From Selenomonadales bacterium (GTDB lineage: Bacteria > Bacillota > Negativicutes > Selenomonadales > Selenomonadaceae): a stretch of 53,236 nucleotides of DNA. The notes under the pieces were generated by a model. The model was not told the origin of the DNA. It saw nothing but the letters and a program-made list of their open reading frames with translations, and did no database searches. The stretch is taken from contig CAAGHH010000019.1 of assembly GCA_900769615.1 (NCBI GenBank), forward strand, positions 1 to 53,236, given 5' to 3'. This document shows, piece by piece, positions 42,107-51,191 of the stretch. Positions within the stretch are counted from its first letter, which is position 1; every line of letters begins with the position of its first letter. A program made the translations under genes and the position numbers.

Positions 42107-44971
42107 ATGAATTTTAACAATAAACCGCAGGATATCGAGGCTCTGCCAAGCGAATATCAAGAGTTTTATCATAATTTACGAACTAAGCTGGCTGATGAGC
42201 GAATTATAACAGATCCGGTACGGACTTTTGCTTATGGCGTTGATGCTAGTTTGTACAGGATTACGCCGAAAATGGTCGTAAAGGTCAATAATGAGGTCGA
42301 AGCAGCCTTTATTTTACAGGAAGCTCAGGCTAAACATATAGCTGTAACTTTTCGGGCTGCCGGCACCAGCCTTTGCGGTCAGGCGTTAACCGATTCCGTA
42401 TTGGTTATCATCAATGAAGGCTGGCAGCATTACGAAATTGCCGATGAAGGTAAAAAAATAACTTTGGAACCTGGTGTGTTAGGCTCGCTGGCTAACCTTT
42501 ATTTGCGTCCGTATGCACGTAAGATAGGACCAGATCCAGCATCGATAAAACATGCCCGTATCGGTGGCATTGCCGGTAATAATGCCAGTGGTATGTGCTG
42601 TGGAACCTCAGATAATAGCTATAAGACTGTTTTGGATATGAAATTAATCTTTGCAGATGGTTCAATACTAAATACAGCTGATAATAAAAGCTGTGCTGAA
42701 TGGTCCGCAGCTCATCCTGAAATCATTGCTGAATTAATAAAAATTCGCGATGAAGTAAATACGGATACAGAACTGCACGACTTGATAGCGCGCAAATTCA
42801 AGATAAAAAACACTACTGGTTATAGTCTTAATGCCTTTGTTGATTATAGTGAACCGATTGACATAATGAAGCACCTGGTTATTGGTTCAGAAGGCACATT
42901 GGCATTAATTGCAGAAATTACTTATCGGACCGTAGTAGAAGCAAAATATAAGGCCTCGGCAATGATTTTCTTTGAGGATATGCGGGCTGCCTGCACTGCC
43001 GTGCATGAACTTTATCGGCCATTAGTATCAGCCGCAGAATTATTGGATAGAGTTTCCTTGCGTTCAGTAGAAGATTATCCAGATATTCCGGATTTCTTTA
43101 AAACCTTGCCAGCTAAAGCAGCGGCTATTTTGGTTGAAGCAAGAGCTGATAGTAAAGAGGCTCTTAACGCCCAAATTACCAAAGTTAAGACGATAATGCA
43201 GCCATTTCCAACTATTCGGCCAATAGAATTTACTGATGTTCGTGAAGAATACGAAAGACTTTGGCAGATTCGCGCGGGCATTTTTCCAGCCGTAGGTGGT
43301 GTGCGTGAGTTAGGAACAACGGTTATTATCGAGGATGTAGCTTTCCCGCGAGACAGTTTAGCTGACGCGGTAATGGATTTGCGCGAATGTATGGACAGCT
43401 ATGGTTATGGTGCCGGCATAATTTATGGACATGTTCTCGATGGCAATGTTCATTTTGTAATTACGCAGCGTTTTAAAAATGATAATGATAAAAAACATTA
43501 TCAGACATTTATCGAAGCAGTTTGTAATATGGTTGCTGAGAAGCATCATGGTTCGCTAAAGGCTGAACATGGTACTGGACGCAACATGGCACCATTTGTA
43601 GAGCTTGAGTGGGGACATAAAGCCTATAGCCTTATGAAACGGATAAAGCGGGCATTTGATAGTGAAGGAATACTAAATCCGGATGTTATTATTACCGAAA
43701 ACGGTTTAGTATTTATGGAAAATATAAAAGACATGTATCCAGTTCATGAAATAGTTGATCGTTGTATGGAATGTGGTTACTGCGAAGTAGATTGTCCGTC
43801 ACGCAATTTAAGTTTTGCGCCACGGCAGCGTACCGCAGTACAGCGGGAGATGGCACGGCTCAGAGCAACTGGGGAAAATCCGCAGCTTTTGGCTAGGTTT
43901 GAAGCTGAGTATGAATATCTTGGTGATGAAACTTGTGCGGTTGATGGTCTTTGTATGACTAATTGCCCGCTAGGAATAAATACCGGCGATTTTACGCGGC
44001 AGCTGCGGGCAGCTAAAGCTACTGACAGCGTAAAAAATGGAGCGGCTTTTGTTGGCAAGCATTTTGCAGCCATGAGTGCTATGACCCGCTTTGGCTTAAA
44101 TTCAGCCGATATGGCGCATAGCCTTATTGGCAGCGGTGCGATGCATTTTATAACCAATAAATTACGCCAAGTTAGTGGCGATAAAATTCCGTTGTGGACT
44201 GAGTGGATGCCTAAAGGTGGCGAACTTCCAAGGCTTGCCACACCTAAAAAGGCTGGCAGCTCTAAAATAGTATACTTCCCTAGCTGTACTACTAGAATGA
44301 TGGGTCCAGCCAAGGGCGATCATGACAAAAGGCATTTGAGTGCGGTTATGATTGAACTTTTGGAGCGGGCTGGCTTTGAGGTAGTTATGCCGAAAGATTT
44401 AGCTAAATATTGCTGTGGTATGCCTTTTGAAAGCATGGGACTTTTTAAAGTAGCTGATAAACTTTGTGCTAATTTGGAAAAAGCGTTGCTTGCTTGCAGT
44501 AATAACGGTGAATATCCTATTTTATGTGATATGAGTCCTTGTACTTACCGTATGCAGCATCATATGGATGCAAGACTAAAAATTTATGATACGGTAGAAT
44601 TTATTCATGATTTTTTGCTTGACCGGCTGGATATTCATAAAATAGATCGTACCATCATGGTTCATGTAACGTGCAGTGCGGTAAAAATGGGACTTACGGA
44701 AGCCTTTAAGGAGATTGCGGAAAAATGTGTTACCAAGGTGGTTATACCAGAAAAAGTAGCTTGCTGCGGTTTTGCTGGTGACAAAGGTTTTACCGTGCCA
44801 GAACTAAATGCTTCAGCTTTAAAAGATTTAAATGAGGCTATTCCTGATGGCTGTGAATATGGTTATTCCAATAGCAGGACCTGCGAAATCGGACTTTCGG
44901 CTAAGAGCGGCTTTAGTTATCAATCCATAGCTTATTTAGTTGAAGAATGTTCGCGTCAGCAAAATAAATAA
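42107..44971 (+). CDS. FAD-binding and Fe-S oxidoreductase, fused D-lactate-dehydrogenase type
   Basis: This 954-aa fusion probably oxidises D-lactate or another 2-hydroxyacid and passes electrons through iron-sulfur clusters. An FAD_binding_4 domain (~35-215) has FRAAGTSLCGQA and GGIAGNNASGM. The FAD-oxidase C-terminal domain (~270-535) has YGHVLDGNVHF and EHGTGRN. Ferredoxin ligands are Cys553/556/559/563 and Cys610/616/620. Two CCG domains (~705-950) include KYCCGMPFESMG and VACCGFAGDKG. No signal peptide or membrane helix is seen. The exact substrate (lactate, glycolate, 2-hydroxyglutarate) is not readable. It stands alone behind its own promoter. Confidence 0.9.
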   Translation: MNFNNKPQDIEALPSEYQEFYHNLRTKLADERIITDPVRTFAYGVDASLYRITPKMVVKVNNEVEAAFILQEAQAKHIAVTFRAAGTSLCGQALTDSVLVIINEGWQHYEIADEGKKITLEPGVLGSLANLYLRPYARKIGPDPASIKHARIGGIAGNNASGMCCGTSDNSYKTVLDMKLIFADGSILNTADNKSCAEWSAAHPEIIAELIKIRDEVNTDTELHDLIARKFKIKNTTGYSLNAFVDYSEPIDIMKHLVIGSEGTLALIAEITYRTVVEAKYKASAMIFFEDMRAACTAVHELYRPLVSAAELLDRVSLRSVEDYPDIPDFFKTLPAKAAAILVEARADSKEALNAQITKVKTIMQPFPTIRPIEFTDVREEYERLWQIRAGIFPAVGGVRELGTTVIIEDVAFPRDSLADAVMDLRECMDSYGYGAGIIYGHVLDGNVHFVITQRFKNDNDKKHYQTFIEAVCNMVAEKHHGSLKAEHGTGRNMAPFVELEWGHKAYSLMKRIKRAFDSEGILNPDVIITENGLVFMENIKDMYPVHEIVDRCMECGYCEVDCPSRNLSFAPRQRTAVQREMARLRATGENPQLLARFEAEYEYLGDETCAVDGLCMTNCPLGINTGDFTRQLRAAKATDSVKNGAAFVGKHFAAMSAMTRFGLNSADMAHSLIGSGAMHFITNKLRQVSGDKIPLWTEWMPKGGELPRLATPKKAGSSKIVYFPSCTTRMMGPAKGDHDKRHLSAVMIELLERAGFEVVMPKDLAKYCCGMPFESMGLFKVADKLCANLEKALLACSNNGEYPILCDMSPCTYRMQHHMDARLKIYDTVEFIHDFLLDRLDIHKIDRTIMVHVTCSAVKMGLTEAFKEIAEKCVTKVVIPEKVACCGFAGDKGFTVPELNASALKDLNEAIPDGCEYGYSNSRTCEIGLSAKSGFSYQSIAYLVEECSRQQNK

Positions 44972-45002
44972 ATTATGATACCCCCTGAAAACTATATACC
45001 AG

Positions 45003-45038
45003 AAAAAGTCCAGTTGCTTGCTAGCAGCTGGGCTTTTT
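45003..45038 (+). terminator. terminator after the FAD/Fe-S dehydrogenase gene
   Basis: A fully paired 16-bp stem (45003-45018 with 45023-45038, two wobble pairs), loop TGCT, ends in CTTTTT. Confidence 0.88.
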
Positions 45039-45053
45039 CATCAACAAAAAACA

Positions 45054-45203
45054 TTGCGATAATAGCGTGCCTTATGTTAGAATGTACGTTAGTGTAATAG
45101 GCGAAAAAATTTTTATGGGACAAAATTATAGCTTGTTTTATACAATTGAACAGATATACAAAGACCTCAAAACCCTATGAAATAAAGGTGCTGAGGTCTT
45201 TTT
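45054..45203 (+). ncRNA. candidate small transcript between genes
   Basis: TTGCGA (45054-45059), 18 bases, TAGAAT (45078-45083) would start a transcript near 45090. A terminator AAAGACCTCA/TGAGGTCTTT (45160-45169, 45192-45201) with T5 would end it, giving ~115 bases. A 21-codon frame at 45115-45180 has no RBS. It could be a small RNA or the remains of a lost gene. The rest of the 44972-45447 gap (45204-45447) shows no gene or clear signal. Confidence 0.35.
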
Positions 45204-45447
45204 GTATTGTGGGGCGATGATAAAAGTAGGATGGTGGCTCTTGGAATATGTTGGGCATTATTGTTCGATACAAGGGGGTTCATAAGTGAAAATCAATCGT
45301 TTACGTGTTATGCAGGGGATTCATTGGTAGGGCATGTAAAATAGACAGGATGGCAGGAATTACGCTGTTGATAGCGAAATTCAGACAGGAAAAGGTTTAT
45401 AGTTCAAAATATGAAGTTTATGGATATTGATGGGGAGGGATTAAACG

Positions 45448-45882
45448 ATGGGCGCTAAGCGTGATTTAGTTGATGTGTTGCATGAGGCAAAGGTTTTTTA
45501 TTTGGCAACAGCAGATGCTGAACCTGAGGGGAAACCGCATGTCCGGCCATTTGGAGCGGTAGTAAGATATGATGGCAAGACCTGGTTTTGTACAGGAAAG
45601 TGGAAAAATGTGTACGCACAGATAATGGCTAATGCCAGCATTGAAATCTCAGCTACAATTGAAGGTGAGAGTGGTCCAGAGATAGTAAGGGCAAGTGGTT
45701 ATGTCGTATTTGAGAACAATCATGGAGCAAAAGATGCCATGTTTGAAAGTATGCCTGAACTGAAGAGAATGTATACTGACAAGCTGGATCAGTTTATGGT
45801 TTTCTATTTGGTTGGTAAGCCGGCAAAGATATATAGCATGGACGGAAGAGTCAAGGAAGAAGTGGAAGTTATTCATAGTTAA
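45448..45882 (+). CDS. pyridoxamine 5'-phosphate oxidase-family FMN-binding protein
   Basis: This is a 144-aa split-barrel flavoprotein-like domain. FYLATADAEPEGKPHVRPFG and the following WFCTGKWKNVYAQI are the usual cofactor-side strands, and the C-terminal FYLVGKPAKIYSMDG closes the barrel. Such proteins are common stress-linked or electron-transfer accessories, not true PdxH. ATG 45448 has GGGGAGGG upstream. It marks the start of the accessory part of the window. Confidence 0.85.
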   Translation: MGAKRDLVDVLHEAKVFYLATADAEPEGKPHVRPFGAVVRYDGKTWFCTGKWKNVYAQIMANASIEISATIEGESGPEIVRASGYVVFENNHGAKDAMFESMPELKRMYTDKLDQFMVFYLVGKPAKIYSMDGRVKEEVEVIHS

Positions 45883-45918
45883 GTGAAGAGATGCTTTTTT
45901 GTGTTTGGAGGGATTTTT

Positions 45919-46620
45919 ATGTGGAAAAAACTGTCAAGACTTATGCTAGTGCTTGGGGCGATGATGACAGTCGTAGCCAGCAGCGCGGAGGCTCTTCAAC
46001 TTACAAGAATGGATAGTGTTATGAAGATTTCTAATCATAATGGATTAGCTGCGTTATGTGAAGGTGATCTTGGAGGTAGCACATTTCTGTTAAATAATGA
46101 AGAAGTCAAACTTCAGACATATTTGGAGATGCATAAACAGAAAAATGCGGGAGGGTATATAAAGCTTATCAGTCGTGATGGTAGTAGAGATTACCTGTCT
46201 TTTCCTGTTAAGCCTTATACATCAGTGAGAGCCTATAAAATAACGTCAGATGAAGGACGCGATTTTTTGCTTTTCTGGACATATCAAGATGCTGCAAATG
46301 GAAGTTCTCTTTGCGATAGTATGTGGTTGGTGGGGAAAGTTGATGGTAAATACGTGACTTATGCCACCAAGGCGTCCTTAGACAAAGCCGGATTGCTGTA
46401 TAGCAATATCAGCCCAGAGGTTCATTCTGGACAGTTGGAGATAATTGGATATACACGTTGCTATGGTACGCCAGAGGGCGGTTGGGGACCACTTGGAGAT
46501 AAATATAAAGGAAAGCACTTTCGTTTCTTTGACAAACAGCAAATGGATGCCACAGTAAATTCGGTGTATTTCTTTTGGGATGACCAAGCTAAATGGTTCG
46601 GAATTAGGTTAGTGGAATGA
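45919..46620 (+). CDS. exported hypothetical protein, 233 aa
   Basis: ATG 45919 follows GGAGGG (45907-45912) and starts a classical signal peptide: MWKK, a hydrophobic core to ~21, and a likely cleavage after SSAEA. The mature part is mixed alpha/beta with many aromatic residues. A segment with TRCYGTPEGGWGPLGDKYKG precedes a C-terminal WFGIRLVE. I know no family for it. It is followed by a second exported protein whose RBS begins right behind its stop, so the two form a pair. Confidence 0.75.
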   Translation: MWKKLSRLMLVLGAMMTVVASSAEALQLTRMDSVMKISNHNGLAALCEGDLGGSTFLLNNEEVKLQTYLEMHKQKNAGGYIKLISRDGSRDYLSFPVKPYTSVRAYKITSDEGRDFLLFWTYQDAANGSSLCDSMWLVGKVDGKYVTYATKASLDKAGLLYSNISPEVHSGQLEIIGYTRCYGTPEGGWGPLGDKYKGKHFRFFDKQQMDATVNSVYFFWDDQAKWFGIRLVE

Positions 46621-46643
46621 TAGCGTGTTGGAGGGATATCATA

Positions 46644-47420
46644 ATGAAATTGAGATTGCGGCTGTTAGTGGTTGCTATGCTGATGATTGTGTTGAATACG
46701 ATCGGAATACAATCTGCATCAGCAGTTACTAATCAGATGGAATGGAACTATGTGCAGAAAGCACTGAACTATATGCAAGTGGATTGGTACAAAGATAGTG
46801 GTGAAAAAGTAATAACGATACATGACAAATACATTAATGGTTGTGAAGTCGTTTCAGCATTTGATTTTGCTGGTGGGAGTAGCTTTGCTGTAGGTGTGTT
46901 TAGAATTCAGGAAAGTACAGGAGTTAGGGAACTACGTATTGAATGGAATATCAGTAATACGCCTACCGATTATATTACAATCAATGATGAGCAAACTTTG
47001 CATAAAACGCAAAACTATTATTTTGAGTCTATTGGCGGTTTTCACTTAGGGATGTCGTCAAGAGCTGTGGAGCAAAAGATTGGCAAACCGGATAGGATAC
47101 TAACCCCTGATAATCCACTGTGGATTGGCAGTGATAAATACAGTAATGGTTGGTATTATCAAAACAAAGGCATAATTGTAGGATTTAATAGTAAAAGTAT
47201 TGACAGCATTGTATTGCTGAAGCAAAGTAAGCTAACTTTTGATAGGTCGGGACTGAACTGTTCCAATACGCCTGAAGCCTTTGCAAGAGCATACGCAATG
47301 AAACGAATACCCCCTTGGCCGAATAGTGATTGGAATGGTGCGTGGGGGATAGGTTATGGGGAATACATTTTCTTTGGAAAAAACATGGCTAATATCACAT
47401 TGTCCGTTTACAATAACTAA
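46644..47420 (+). CDS. exported hypothetical protein with OmlA/SmpA-like segment, 258 aa
   Basis: ATG 46644 is spaced from GGAGGG; the longer frame from 46617 has no RBS. The signal peptide MKLRLRLLVVAMLMIVLNTI is followed by a probable AxA cleavage (SASA). In the mature part GGFHLGMSSRAVEQKIGKPD resembles the GMS-x-x-V-x-x-x-x-GKPD motif of small SmpA/OmlA-like outer proteins. The function is unknown. It pairs with the preceding exported gene. Confidence 0.75.
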   Translation: MKLRLRLLVVAMLMIVLNTIGIQSASAVTNQMEWNYVQKALNYMQVDWYKDSGEKVITIHDKYINGCEVVSAFDFAGGSSFAVGVFRIQESTGVRELRIEWNISNTPTDYITINDEQTLHKTQNYYFESIGGFHLGMSSRAVEQKIGKPDRILTPDNPLWIGSDKYSNGWYYQNKGIIVGFNSKSIDSIVLLKQSKLTFDRSGLNCSNTPEAFARAYAMKRIPPWPNSDWNGAWGIGYGEYIFFGKNMANITLSVYNN

Positions 47421-47465
47421 ATCAACACGTAAAAAGAGGCTTCTATTAGTGAAGTGGTAAACTTA

Positions 47466-47883
47466 TTTTGGACACCTAGGGGGTAACTTTTGTACACTGA
47501 AACTGTATAATCTATACAGATGATATTCAGTTTCTAAACACAGGTTATCCTCTAATTGGGGCAGGAGGTTTACCATGAGATACACCAAAGAACAACGATT
47601 AGACATGGGTCGTCGCATTTATAACGGCAAGCTTACCAAATATGAAGCAGCTAAACAGTACGACATCTCTCACTCGACGGCTCGAGATTATATGAGAATG
47701 TATCGCGATGAGAATCGATTACCTCCTAAGAGAGGGCTGCTGCTTTTCAAAGAAAAAAATTTAATTCGACAAAGGACCGAACTAGAACCTTATAACCTTG
47801 AAGTATATAAATATATGTCAAAGGACGAGCTGATTCAGGAACTAATCAAAGTCCGCATAGCTGATGCTCGATTAAAAAGATGA
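47466..47883 (+). mobile_element. truncated IS3-type insertion sequence
   Basis: TTTTGGACAC (47466-47475) resembles the left end of an IS3-type element; the same ten bases recur near 53114. It is followed by an OrfA gene and then breaks off at ~47880 without an OrfB, so the right half has been lost. The next gene's frame starts exactly at this junction. Confidence 0.65.
47575..47883 (+). pseudogene. IS3-type OrfA transposase fragment (HTH), 102 aa
   Basis: MRYTKEQRLDMGRRIYNGKL begins a helix-turn-helix (TKYEAAKQYDISHSTARDYM) as in OrfA proteins of IS3-like elements, and MSKDELIQELIKVRIADARL is the usual coiled-coil C-terminal part. It stops at ARLKR, where intact relatives continue. ATG 47575 has GGAGG upstream. 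No OrfB follows, so the element is dead. Confidence 0.8.
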
Positions 47884-48301
47884 ACTTGATATTTGGGGAC
47901 CATCAGAACTCAAGGCAAGGATATCTAAAATGAAAGAATGCATTGATTATTTAATTAGTCAAGGAGCAGATATAAATTCATATGGATTTGGGTGTCTGTG
48001 TTCACCACTATGCGAATCTGAATATATATGTGATGCAAGCGTTATGGAGTTTTTGCTTAGTAGAGGGGCAAATCCGAATTATAATACAGACTTTGAGGAC
48101 ATGTGTATTATGCGTGAGGAATGGTTCATAAAATCATCGGTTTTAAGCATGGTGTCTGATTCGATTTCTGTTTATGATGAGGAGTATAGTGAAGCCCAGA
48201 AGAAGCTCTTATTGTCACATGGTGCTCAGATGTATATTGATGGATTTAACCCGGAAACCGGAAAGATGGAGGTTGATGGTAATGGAACTTCGAGCAGATA
48301 G
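47876..48301 (+). pseudogene. ankyrin-repeat protein, probably 5'-truncated
   Basis: The open frame begins at 47876, right at the IS break, and reads DELDIWGPSELKARISKM before the first ATG at 47930, where no good RBS is seen. Three ankyrin units are visible: ECIDYLISQGADINSYG, VMEFLLSRGANPNYNT, and QKKLLLSHGAQMY. Ankyrin proteins of this sort are common as immunity partners of polymorphic toxins. The C-terminus is intact and overlaps the next gene by 20 bases. If translation starts at 47930 the product is 123 aa. Confidence 0.65.
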
Positions 48302-48518
48302 CAAGTTGGCTTTGACAATGAAATGGGCGCAGACTCAATATGACCAGAAATTAGGATGGATTATTGATGGGAAGTACGCTAATGAAGAGGATGTAGTTGA
48401 ACTCGTTTCAATGGCGTATAAGCAGTATGATTTAGATACTGTGAAACGTGCAATAGATTATTACAAGAAAAATTGGAAGCCCAAGCTCTCAAAAGAGAAA
48501 AGCATGAGCATGAACTAA
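48282..48518 (+). CDS. small hypothetical protein, 78 aa
   Basis: ATG 48282 follows GGAGG (48268-48272) inside the end of the ankyrin gene, suggesting coupled translation. The product is charged and helical (DGKYANEEDVVELVSMAYKQ, then YDLDTVKRAIDYYKKN), with no membrane segment. I recognise no family. The reading frame is supported by the RBS and the overlap with its neighbour. Confidence 0.6.
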   Translation: MELRADSKLALTMKWAQTQYDQKLGWIIDGKYANEEDVVELVSMAYKQYDLDTVKRAIDYYKKNWKPKLSKEKSMSMN

Positions 48519-48545
48519 AAAGTCATTGAATTTGAAAATGCATTG

Positions 48546-49448
48546 ATGAATAATGAAGATATTTCTGCTTTCTCTTTTGATAATACACAAGAAAATGCGG
48601 AATTGTATAGTTTGCTTGGTAATTTGTATGATACTAAAGGCGAGGTTTTGTTTGCAAATTATTTGTATAAGCGCTCAGCTCTCCTTGGCTATCCTGAAGG
48701 CGAGGGAAAACTTGGGTGGTCATATTTCTGTGGATATGGATTGACCGTAGATGATTTGAATGATAATGACATAGATATATCAATACATATGAGGAGTGAT
48801 GACCTTGCATTGTTTTGGCTGCGTAAGGCCCAAGACGATGGTTGGGAAGATGCTTCACGTATAATCGATATGGTTAAAGAACAAATGTCGGAACGAGAAA
48901 AGAAGAAAAGCAGAACGCTAGAAGAAATGATTGAGGCTGCTGTAGCTGGCTTTGGAACAGAGCAGATAGAACTGGCTGAGGCATATGAAAAAGGAGATGA
49001 AGAAAAAGGGATTCCCGTAGATTATGAAGAAGCAGTTAGGTGGTATGATAAGGCTCTATATGGAATTCGTATTCCTAGAGAAAGTGTGTGTAAGATAATT
49101 GCAGATATACTAGAGAATAAAATTAAGGATAAAAAAAGAGCTCTTCGGTATTATCGGAAAGCATATCTATTAGATGATATGTTCATGCACAAAAATGAAA
49201 AAGAAGTATTGGCCGATAAGATAAAAAAACTAACGAAAGAACTATTTCCGGATAGGGATGAAAAAATTTCAGCACTTGATTATGAATTCCGGAGAGATGA
49301 TTTTTCTGATGCAGGTCTTAAGGAACTAGCAGAAATTATGGAGTATGTTCAAGATTCAATATATGAAGATACCAAAGATGAAAATGAAAAAGATATGCTA
49401 CTGAAACGCATTCCAAAAGCAAGGGCAATAATAAATGCTGCTTTTTAG
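48546..49448 (+). CDS. Sel1/TPR-like repeat protein, 300 aa
   Basis: Sel1-type repeats are visible: LANYLYKRSALLGYP-like and GKLGWSYFCGYGL, then LALFWLRKAQDDGWEDA; later EQIELAEAYEKG, DYEEAVRWYDKAL and ALRYYRKAYLLD. Such solenoids mediate protein contacts. The start is doubtful: ATG 48546 has no RBS, and the same frame is open back to 48519 with protein-like sequence. The stop is TAG at 49446-49448, and a further Sel1-like stretch continues in the same frame behind it, so the gene may be broken. Confidence 0.65.
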   Translation: MNNEDISAFSFDNTQENAELYSLLGNLYDTKGEVLFANYLYKRSALLGYPEGEGKLGWSYFCGYGLTVDDLNDNDIDISIHMRSDDLALFWLRKAQDDGWEDASRIIDMVKEQMSEREKKKSRTLEEMIEAAVAGFGTEQIELAEAYEKGDEEKGIPVDYEEAVRWYDKALYGIRIPRESVCKIIADILENKIKDKKRALRYYRKAYLLDDMFMHKNEKEVLADKIKKLTKELFPDRDEKISALDYEFRRDDFSDAGLKELAEIMEYVQDSIYEDTKDENEKDMLLKRIPKARAIINAAF

Positions 49449-49457
49449 GGGAGAGCG

Positions 49458-49652
49458 GTGGCTGAGAATGCATTGGGCGTTTTTTATCATCGTGGAATTC
49501 TTCTGCCCATGAATTTTGAACGAGCTGAATATTGGTTTAGATGCGCTTATACAGATGGATATGAGACTGCTTATGATAATCTGCATTCATTATGGGGACT
49601 GAGGGACGGCAGGCTGCGCGTTCAGCGTAATATGGAGCATAAGGCCGGCTGA
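49458..49652 (+). CDS. Sel1-repeat fragment, 64 aa
   Basis: This frame is in phase with the preceding Sel1 gene and separated from it only by a TAG and nine bases. NALGVFYHRGILLPMNFERA and EYWFRCAYTDGYETA form one good Sel1 repeat. GTG 49458 has AGGGGAG close by at 4 bases, too near for strong initiation. It may be the 3' end of the previous gene cut by a stop mutation, or a leftover of a sister gene. Confidence 0.45.
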   Translation: MAENALGVFYHRGILLPMNFERAEYWFRCAYTDGYETAYDNLHSLWGLRDGRLRVQRNMEHKAG

Positions 49653-49681
49653 AGATGCGAGTGCGCTATGGAGGAAAAGCT

Positions 49682-50656
49682 ATGTCAGAGTATAATATTG
49701 CTAGGGATGTGTTAGAATTTAGGCTGACCGGCTATCGATATGGCCCAGAATGCTTCCCAACGGCAGCAGTTGAAATATATATCAACGGAGAGAACTTTAG
49801 AGAAAAAGTATGCAAACAAGAGCTGCCGTTTGCAGAGCAAGAAGGCAATCCTGGAATAGCAGGACACGCTCCTATTACTCCGAGGGAACTTTATCAGTCA
49901 CTACATGATGATTATGCTGAAGAGGAATGCGTTTCAATTTTGGGCTGTTGCTGTGGGGTGGTTGACTGTTGGCCATTAGATGTAGCTATTGAGGTAGGGA
50001 AAAATGTAGTCACATGGTACGGATTCAATATGTATCATCGTAAGAATTGGGATTATAGTAGCCTAGGGAGTTTTGTATTTGACAAACAACAATACTGGAG
50101 TGAAGTGGATAAGTTGCTTGCACTTGAAGAGCAGGGAAGGATTTTGTTTGAGAACTTTGCTGTTTCTTTCGATGCAGAAAAAAATGGTTGTGCTAAAATG
50201 AATTTACGTCTGTCAGATGGTCTATGCTATTTGCGTCTGTCTTATCTTTATTCGCCGTTTGATGATATTCTTAGAATGATAAAGAACATCGAAAACTGCA
50301 GTGCAGCTGAAGAAATTTACATTAATGAAGAAGGAGTTGGAACGACAATTTCAGTTCAATCCACAAGCAACTATCTTGAATTGGATGTATCCGTAGATGT
50401 TCATAATGCTGGTGACATACCGGATAAGCACTATAAATGCAGAACTACAAGAGAATTATTCATATATGCTTTTCGTTGGGCTTTCATGGAACTGAAAGAT
50501 GAAGGCTTTGACCCCAATTATTGGGACCAGCATGATAAAGGATATGAATACGACGAGGATGAGATTAACCCAAGGGAAATCAACATGTCTTATTGGAAGG
50601 ACCCATGGTTTGATTATTTACAGAATGACATTGTACGTATATGCTATCGCGGTTAA
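49682..50656 (+). CDS. hypothetical protein, 324 aa, cysteine cluster
   Basis: ATG 49682 follows GGAGG (49670-49674). I do not recognise the family. There is no signal peptide or membrane segment. Residues ~80-100 carry ECVSILGCCCGVVDCWPLDV, four cysteines in a short stretch. The second half is beta-rich and acidic (ELKDEGFDPNYWDQHDKGYE). Its place behind ankyrin and Sel1 genes suggests the same kind of accessory or immunity role; that is context only. Confidence 0.7.
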   Translation: MSEYNIARDVLEFRLTGYRYGPECFPTAAVEIYINGENFREKVCKQELPFAEQEGNPGIAGHAPITPRELYQSLHDDYAEEECVSILGCCCGVVDCWPLDVAIEVGKNVVTWYGFNMYHRKNWDYSSLGSFVFDKQQYWSEVDKLLALEEQGRILFENFAVSFDAEKNGCAKMNLRLSDGLCYLRLSYLYSPFDDILRMIKNIENCSAAEEIYINEEGVGTTISVQSTSNYLELDVSVDVHNAGDIPDKHYKCRTTRELFIYAFRWAFMELKDEGFDPNYWDQHDKGYEYDEDEINPREINMSYWKDPWFDYLQNDIVRICYRG

Positions 50657-50716
50657 TTCAGTTACACAATTGCGCTGATTGTCGCTGTGAGCGTGCTGCT
50701 GGTGGAAGTGGCAGAT

Positions 50717-50752
50717 GGAGATGAGCTACCATCAAGCAATGTCTCCTTTTTA
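50717..50752 (+). terminator. possible terminator after the 324-aa gene
   Basis: A short GGAGA (50717-50721)/TCTCC (50742-50746) stem with a large loop is followed by TTTTT. It is weak. Confidence 0.4.
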
Positions 50753-50789
50753 TTGCAAGTAATGGAACTATAGAGGATAATGCCTTTTG

Positions 50790-50819
50790 AGCTCTTGGAA
50801 TAATGCCGAGGGCTTTTTG
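50790..50819 (+). terminator. intrinsic terminator
   Basis: A 9-bp stem AGCTCTTGG/CCGAGGGCT (two wobble pairs) with a 7-base loop is followed by TTTTT. It is the better of two stops behind the 324-aa gene. Confidence 0.75.
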
Positions 50820-50861
50820 TGCGTTGGAGGTAGAGAACCCTCATGTAGTGTTGTATAATAG

Positions 50862-50981
50862 TTGTATAAATCTCAACAGGGATATACGCTTATCCCGTGC
50901 AACCAGGTTGCGGATATTGCGGTGCAAACGGTCAGGGCAGTTGTGGAGAAACATCCGGAGGCATTTGACGAAATTCTGTAG
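50862..50981 (+). pseudogene. short gene remnant
   Basis: A 39-codon stretch ends QVADIAVQTVRAVVEKHPEA, then FDEIL and a stop. It looks like the C-terminus of a real protein but has no start signal. Its family is unknown. The following 51,000-51,190 shows no gene; it holds only a 9-bp inverted repeat ATAGGCATC/GATGCCTAT (51150-51158, 51183-51191). Confidence 0.35.
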
Positions 50982-51191
50982 CTGCTGTTTGATGAGCGAA
51001 CTTGCGTTGTGTAGTAGAGGCTTATAGGCTAGGAGCGGCTAATGGATGCTGGAATTTAGAATTTGTGGCTTTGAGGGGGTGCATGGCTGAAATTGCCCCG
51101 TTTGTAGTGTGTAGGTATGCAGTAGAGGGGTGTTTGCAGGGTATGCAAAATAGGCATCACAAAGAGTATGTAAACTAAATGCGATGCCTAT

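Noticed and set aside
45115..45180. 21-codon peptide in the gap after the dehydrogenase gene
   Set aside because: No RBS precedes the ATG and the sequence fits no known small protein; it may be chance inside a candidate RNA.
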